DNA of 7,835 bases, taken from assembly GCA_021786915.1 (NCBI GenBank), contig JAJYMP010000336.1, positions 1-7,835 of the forward strand. Reading direction: 5' to 3'. Position 1 is the first letter of the stretch, and every line of letters begins with the position of its first letter. Positions 4,667-7,835 of this stretch are shown in pieces. The translations under genes were made by a program, and so were the position numbers. The notes beneath the pieces are model-generated. The model ran no database searches, had not been told where the DNA came from, and saw nothing but the letters and a program-made list of their open reading frames with translations. The stretch is from Chloroflexota bacterium. Lineage in GTDB: Bacteria; Chloroflexota; Limnocylindria; Limnocylindrales; CSP1-4.

Positions 4667-5596
4667 CTAGTCGCGCAGCGCCCGACCGGTGAGATCGAGG
4701 AAGACGTCTTCGAGGGTTGCCTGGCGGATTCCCAGGTTGCGCGGCTCCACCTTCAGCCCGTCGGCGGTGGCGAGCAGCGCGCCGATCGTGCTGCCGACAT
4801 CCTGCGAGTACAGCACCGTCTGGCCGTCCTCCTGCGCCGTGCGGGTCACGCCGCCCAGGTGGGCGAGCTCTGCCATCGGAAGCTGGGGCGTGGAGTCGAA
4901 GAACACCGCGCGCTCCTTGAAGCGGCGGCCGATCAGGTCGTTCACGGCGCCCATCTCGAGGATGTGGCCGTGGTCCATGATGGCCACCCGGTCGCACAGC
5001 TCGGCAGCCTCCTCCATGTAGTGCGTCGTGAGCAAGACCGTCTTGCCGCGCGCCTGGAGCCCCTTGATCAGGTCCCAGAGCGAGCGCCGCGCCTGCGGGT
5101 CGAGGCCGGTCGTGGGCTCGTCGAGGAACACGAGCTCGGGGTCGTTGACCAGCGCCAGCGCGATCGACAGGCGCTGCTGCTGCCCGCCGGAGAGGTTCAT
5201 CGACCACGCCTTGGCGCGCTCGCCGAGGTCAACCGCGTCGATCAGCTGCTTGGTCGGCACGCGGTGGCTGAAGAAGCTGCCGAACAGGTCGAGGAGCTCG
5301 GTCACGGTCAGACGCGGGTACAGCGACACCGTCTGCAGCTGGACGCCGATCCGCTCCTTGATCGACCTCTGGTGGCGGCCGACGTCGAGGCCGAACAGCT
5401 CCACGGTGCCGGAGTCCGCTGAACGAAGGCCCTCGAGGACCTCGATCGTCGTCGTCTTGCCCGCACCGTTCGGGCCGAGCATCCCGAAGACCTCGCCCGG
5501 CGCGACCTCGAAGGTGACGCCGTCGACCGCCTTCACGTCGCCGTAGTAGCGGCGCAGGTCGGCCACGCGAATGACGGGCTTCCCGTCGTGGGTCAT
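4667..5596 (-). CDS. ABC exporter ATP-binding protein (DrrA/CcmA-like)
   Basis: This 309-residue cytoplasmic ATPase powers the exporter. All nucleotide-binding motifs are intact: Walker A GPNGAGKT (41-48), Q-loop around Gln88 (GVQLQ), ABC signature LSGGQQQR (135-142), Walker B LVFLDEP (155-161) with catalytic Glu160, D-loop GLD (164-166), and switch His192 in TTHYMEEA. After the ATPase core comes a C-terminal extension of about 90 residues ending LGIRQATLEDVFLDLTGR, typical of the drug-exporter DrrA group and its relatives. ATG 5596 has GAGGAG about 4 nt upstream. It is the first gene of a two-gene minus-strand operon with the permease. Resistance or export of a self-made compound is common for the group, but no biosynthesis genes are nearby, so substrate is left open. 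Confidence 0.95.
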   Translation of the reverse strand: MTHDGKPVIRVADLRRYYGDVKAVDGVTFEVAPGEVFGMLGPNGAGKTTTIEVLEGLRSADSGTVELFGLDVGRHQRSIKERIGVQLQTVSLYPRLTVTELLDLFGSFFSHRVPTKQLIDAVDLGERAKAWSMNLSGGQQQRLSIALALVNDPELVFLDEPTTGLDPQARRSLWDLIKGLQARGKTVLLTTHYMEEAAELCDRVAIMDHGHILEMGAVNDLIGRRFKERAVFFDSTPQLPMAELAHLGGVTRTAQEDGQTVLYSQDVGSTIGALLATADGLKVEPRNLGIRQATLEDVFLDLTGRALRD

Positions 5597-5824
5597 CTCA
5601 CTCCTCGCCCTCAGCGATCAGACGGGTCGAGTCCTCGCGGCCCGCCGAGGCCCCCGCCTCGCTCCGCAGGCAGTCGCGGGGCCGGGCAGGCGTGGGTTCG
5701 GGCGCAGCACGGAGCCGGGGCTGGCTGACGAGGCTGCCCGGACGACGGTCGCTGGGGAGGGCGAGCACTCGTCCGCGCCCGCCGATACTACGCCAGTCGC
5801 TCGCCCGCTGGGGACGAACCGGCG
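5597..5824. other. Intergenic region between hemG and the exporter operon
   Basis: This 228-bp gap follows hemG on the minus strand. A weak stem-loop, GGGCG (5759-5763) with CGCCC (5776-5780), lies about 45 nt past the hemG stop and lacks a T-run. On the minus strand TAGTAT (5790 to 5785) resembles a -10 box, but no good -35 sits at the right distance. If it were the promoter, the exporter mRNA would have a leader of about 180 nt. The length and these signals suggest, without proving, that the two gene pairs are separate transcription units. Confidence 0.35.
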
Positions 5825-7279
5825 CTACGCGCGCGCCACCGCCGCCGCGATTGACGGCTCGCCAGACGGCGCTCGGGCGCCCAGACGCTCGGCCACGCGG
5901 ACCGCCGCCGCCTGGCCCTGCGCGATGCAGTCGGGCAGGCCCACGCCGCGGTACGACGCGCCGGCGAGGACAACGGCGGGCCACGCCTCCATGGCGGCCT
6001 CCACCGCGGCCACCCGGTCGAGGTGCCCCACCGTGTAGCGCGGCATCGCGTGCTCGTAGCGGGCGGTCCGGACGAGGACCGGCTCGCCGGCGATCGAGAG
6101 CGTCCGCTCGGCGTCGACCCGCGCGGCGCCGACCAGGGCCGCCTCGGGCATCGTCGTGGAGGGGCCCTCGTCGCGGACGAACATGCGGAGCAGCACGGTG
6201 TCCGCGGGCGCACGCCCGGTCCACTTCTCCGAGGACCACGTGCAGGCCGCGATCGGCCCGCCCTCGGCGCGGGGCACGAGATAGCCGTGGCCCCGCAGGT
6301 CGTGGCCGACGCGGTCCCGCGGGTACGCGAGCGTCACCAGCACCGACGTCCCGTGCGGGATCGCGTCCAGCCGGCGGGCCGCGGCCGCCAGCGCCTCGTC
6401 GAGCAGGACGGCGGCTGCGTTCGCCGGCGTCGCGATCACCACGGCGTCGAACTGGGCCGACGAGCCGTCCGCGAACCCGGCTCTGACGCCGGCGCCGGAT
6501 CGCGCCAGCCAGCGCACGCCGAAGCCCGTGCGGAGGTCCGCCCCCCGCCCGGCCGCAGAGGCGGCGACCGCCGCGGTGAGCCCGTCGAGCCCGCCCCGGA
6601 GCGTGACGAACAGGCCCAACGGCTTGGCACCGGGGTTCGCCGCCGCCCGCTTCGCCGCCGCAGCCCGCATCTTCCGCCCGTCGGCCAGGCCGGCGAGCAG
6701 CAGCGAGCGGTGCTCCCGCTCGGCGGTGCGCAGCGTCGGCACCACGGCGTCGAGCGAGAGCTCGTCGATGGGCGTGCCGTACACGCCGCCCACCAGCGGC
6801 CCGGCCAGCCGCTCGACCAGCGGGTTGCCCAGGCGCCGGCGGAGGTACACGCCCACGGCGATGTCGTCGCCCGGCATCGACCGCGGCGCAAGCAGGTCCT
6901 TCGCCATGCGCAGCTTCTCGGGCCACGAGAACAGCCGGGAACGGGCGAACGGCAGCGCCCGCGTGGGCAGCACGAGGCCCAGCCCCTCGGGCATCGGGAC
7001 CAGGCGCCCGCGGTGGCGGATGTACACCGTGCGCGTGCCGGCCGTGCCCACGAGCGATTCGCCGAGGCCGAGCTCGCGCACCAGCGCGGTCCCGGCCGGC
7101 CGCGTGGCCAGGAACGAGTCCGGCCCGTGCTCGATGGTGAACCCCTCGGCATGCTCGGTCGAGACCTTGCCGCCGAGCCGCGGGCCCGTCTCCGCGAGCA
7201 GGACGGGCACGCCGTCGAGGGCCAGCGACCGGGCCGCGACCAGCCCGGTGATGCCACCCCCGATGACGAGCACGCTCAT
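5825..7279 (-). CDS. hemG: Protoporphyrinogen/coproporphyrinogen III oxidase (HemG/HemY/CgoX family)
   Basis: This 484-residue FAD enzyme oxidises a porphyrinogen to the porphyrin near the end of heme synthesis. The N-terminus MSVLVIGGGITGLVAA holds the dinucleotide-binding GxGxxG-type loop (7-12), followed by the acidic ribose-binding end of strand 2 (Glu30) and RLGGKV (34-39). Family motifs follow: IEHGPDSF (49-56), PMPEG (95-99), LAGPLVGGVYGTPIDELSLDAVVPTL (158-183), and the C-terminal FAD contact GASYRGVGLPDCIAQG (440-455). Full length for the family. The frame stays open upstream to 7654, but ATG 7279 is correct because the Rossmann motif begins there. GTGAGG, which includes the stop of the preceding gene, serves as SD. 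In Gram-positive phyla this family often acts on coproporphyrinogen III. Which substrate applies here cannot be read from sequence. It lies 10 nt after a radical SAM gene. Confidence 0.93.
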   Translation of the reverse strand: MSVLVIGGGITGLVAARSLALDGVPVLLAETGPRLGGKVSTEHAEGFTIEHGPDSFLATRPAGTALVRELGLGESLVGTAGTRTVYIRHRGRLVPMPEGLGLVLPTRALPFARSRLFSWPEKLRMAKDLLAPRSMPGDDIAVGVYLRRRLGNPLVERLAGPLVGGVYGTPIDELSLDAVVPTLRTAEREHRSLLLAGLADGRKMRAAAAKRAAANPGAKPLGLFVTLRGGLDGLTAAVAASAAGRGADLRTGFGVRWLARSGAGVRAGFADGSSAQFDAVVIATPANAAAVLLDEALAAAARRLDAIPHGTSVLVTLAYPRDRVGHDLRGHGYLVPRAEGGPIAACTWSSEKWTGRAPADTVLLRMFVRDEGPSTTMPEAALVGAARVDAERTLSIAGEPVLVRTARYEHAMPRYTVGHLDRVAAVEAAMEAWPAVVLAGASYRGVGLPDCIAQGQAAAVRVAERLGARAPSGEPSIAAAVARA

Positions 7280-7289
7280 GCGCTCGGCC

Positions 7290-7835
7290 TCACGCCATCC
7301 CGTAGGCGGGCGCGTTGCCGGTCGGCACGTACGGGCACAGCGGGTCCGCCTCGAGCGGGTCGCCGGTCCACATGTACGCCCGCGCCCGCGAGCCGCCGCA
7401 CACGCGCGAGTACTCGCACATGCCGCAGCGGCCCTTGAAGCCCTCCGGGTTGCGAAGGGCGCGCATGACCTCGTGGTCGCGGTACAGGTCCACGATGGAC
7501 GAGGTCCGCACGTTGCCCAGCGGGATCGGCAGGAAGCCCGACGGGTTGACCGTCCCGTCGTGGCTGATGAACACGATGCCGTTGCCGTCGCGGATGCCGA
7601 AGCCGCGCCCGACCGAGGTCTTGGCGATCGCCTCGTCGTCCATCCCGGCCGCATGCCAGGTCTTGATCGCCAGGCGCCGGTAGTGGGTCGCCTCGGTGGT
7701 CTTGACCTGGAACGGGGCCGTCTTGGCGAGGTCCAGCAGCCACGCGTTGAGCCGCTCGGATTCGGCCGGGCTGACCTCGCGCAGCGCGCTGCCGCGCCCG
7801 GTCGTGATCAGCATGAACAGGCTCCAGCGCATGAT
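7290..7835 (-). CDS. Radical SAM/SPASM protein, NirJ/AhbD-like (TIGR04053-type), N-terminus outside window
   Basis: Only the C-terminal 181 residues are present. The frame is open to the edge, so the ATG at 7832 is internal: the family is about twice this length and its SAM-cluster CxxxCxxC must lie beyond the window. What is visible is the end of the barrel (RWSLFMLITTGRGSAL, then FQVKTTEATHYRR) and a SPASM domain. Counting from that internal Met, Cys136, Cys139 and Cys145 in CGMCEYSRVCGGSRARAY, plus Cys166 in DPLCPYVP, would bind an auxiliary Fe-S cluster. This arrangement is characteristic of the NirJ/AhbD heme-modifying group and of the TIGR04053 set. AhbD removes two carboxyls from Fe-coproporphyrin III to make heme. 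Placement directly before hemG supports a tetrapyrrole role. The exact reaction is an inference. Confidence 0.85.
   Translation of the reverse strand: MMRWSLFMLITTGRGSALREVSPAESERLNAWLLDLAKTAPFQVKTTEATHYRRLAIKTWHAAGMDDEAIAKTSVGRGFGIRDGNGIVFISHDGTVNPSGFLPIPLGNVRTSSIVDLYRDHEVMRALRNPEGFKGRCGMCEYSRVCGGSRARAYMWTGDPLEADPLCPYVPTGNAPAYGMA

Noticed and set aside
5598..6926. Minus-strand frame across hemG and the following gap
   Set aside because: Shadow of hemG with arginine-rich translation. hemG motifs lie in another frame.
6023..7438. Long plus-strand frame opposite hemG and the radical SAM gene
   Set aside because: Antisense shadow rich in Arg, Gly and Gln with no recognisable domain.
7280..7654. 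Upstream extension of hemG overlapping the radical SAM gene
   Set aside because: The family's FAD-binding Rossmann motif starts at ATG 7279. The extension is low-complexity and out of frame with the real upstream gene.
7830..7832. ATG at 7832 as the start of the radical SAM gene
   Set aside because: The frame is open to the edge, and the protein lacks the SAM-binding half that must precede this point.
1..7835. CRISPR array, insertion sequence, prophage, tRNA or rRNA
   Set aside because: No regular repeat-spacer pattern, transposase, terminal inverted repeats or cloverleaf sequence was seen.

Overview
This window is very GC-rich (about 70% or more by eye). Its genes have strong GC bias at third codon positions and mostly clear Shine-Dalgarno (SD) sites. 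An F420-type luciferase-like oxidoreductase and a HemG paired with a NirJ/AhbD-like radical SAM protein point to a high-GC Actinomycetota or Chloroflexota genome. The sequence alone does not settle which.

Layout, left to right. Positions 1-174 are a short intergenic stretch holding a perfect SD and what looks like the first four codons of a minus-strand gene leaving the window. Just upstream of that start lies a potential RNA switch with two mutually exclusive 8-bp helices. Positions 175-1371 (minus) encode a PIG-V-type multi-membrane mannosyltransferase. Positions 1372-2122 are a roughly 700-bp divergent region with no convincing gene, several short GGCGCCAG-type repeats and one AT-centred palindrome. 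Positions 2123-3064 (plus) encode an LLM-class, probably F420-dependent, oxidoreductase with an 11-nt SD. Positions 3065-3228 carry two copies of one inverted repeat (CTGGCAC-N6-GTGCCAG). Positions 3229-3492 (plus) encode a small protein of unknown function whose last codons are duplicated in frame just past its stop.

The right half is all minus strand and forms two probable operons. The downstream one (5596 to 3556) is a two-gene DrrA/DrrB-like ABC exporter, ATPase then ABC-2 permease. The upstream one (entering from beyond 7835, ending at 5825) is the C-terminal part of a radical SAM/SPASM protein followed by a protoporphyrinogen/coproporphyrinogen oxidase, a heme-biosynthesis unit. In each pair the genes are 10 bases apart and the upstream stop codon overlaps or abuts the downstream ribosome-binding site, suggesting translational coupling.

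No mobile element, CRISPR array, tRNA or rRNA was seen. Most of the window is conventional housekeeping or accessory content. The parts that deserve a second look are the putative leader at 18-96, the paired hairpins at 3093-3205, the duplicated tail at 3447-3518, and the joining of an AhbD-like enzyme to HemG.
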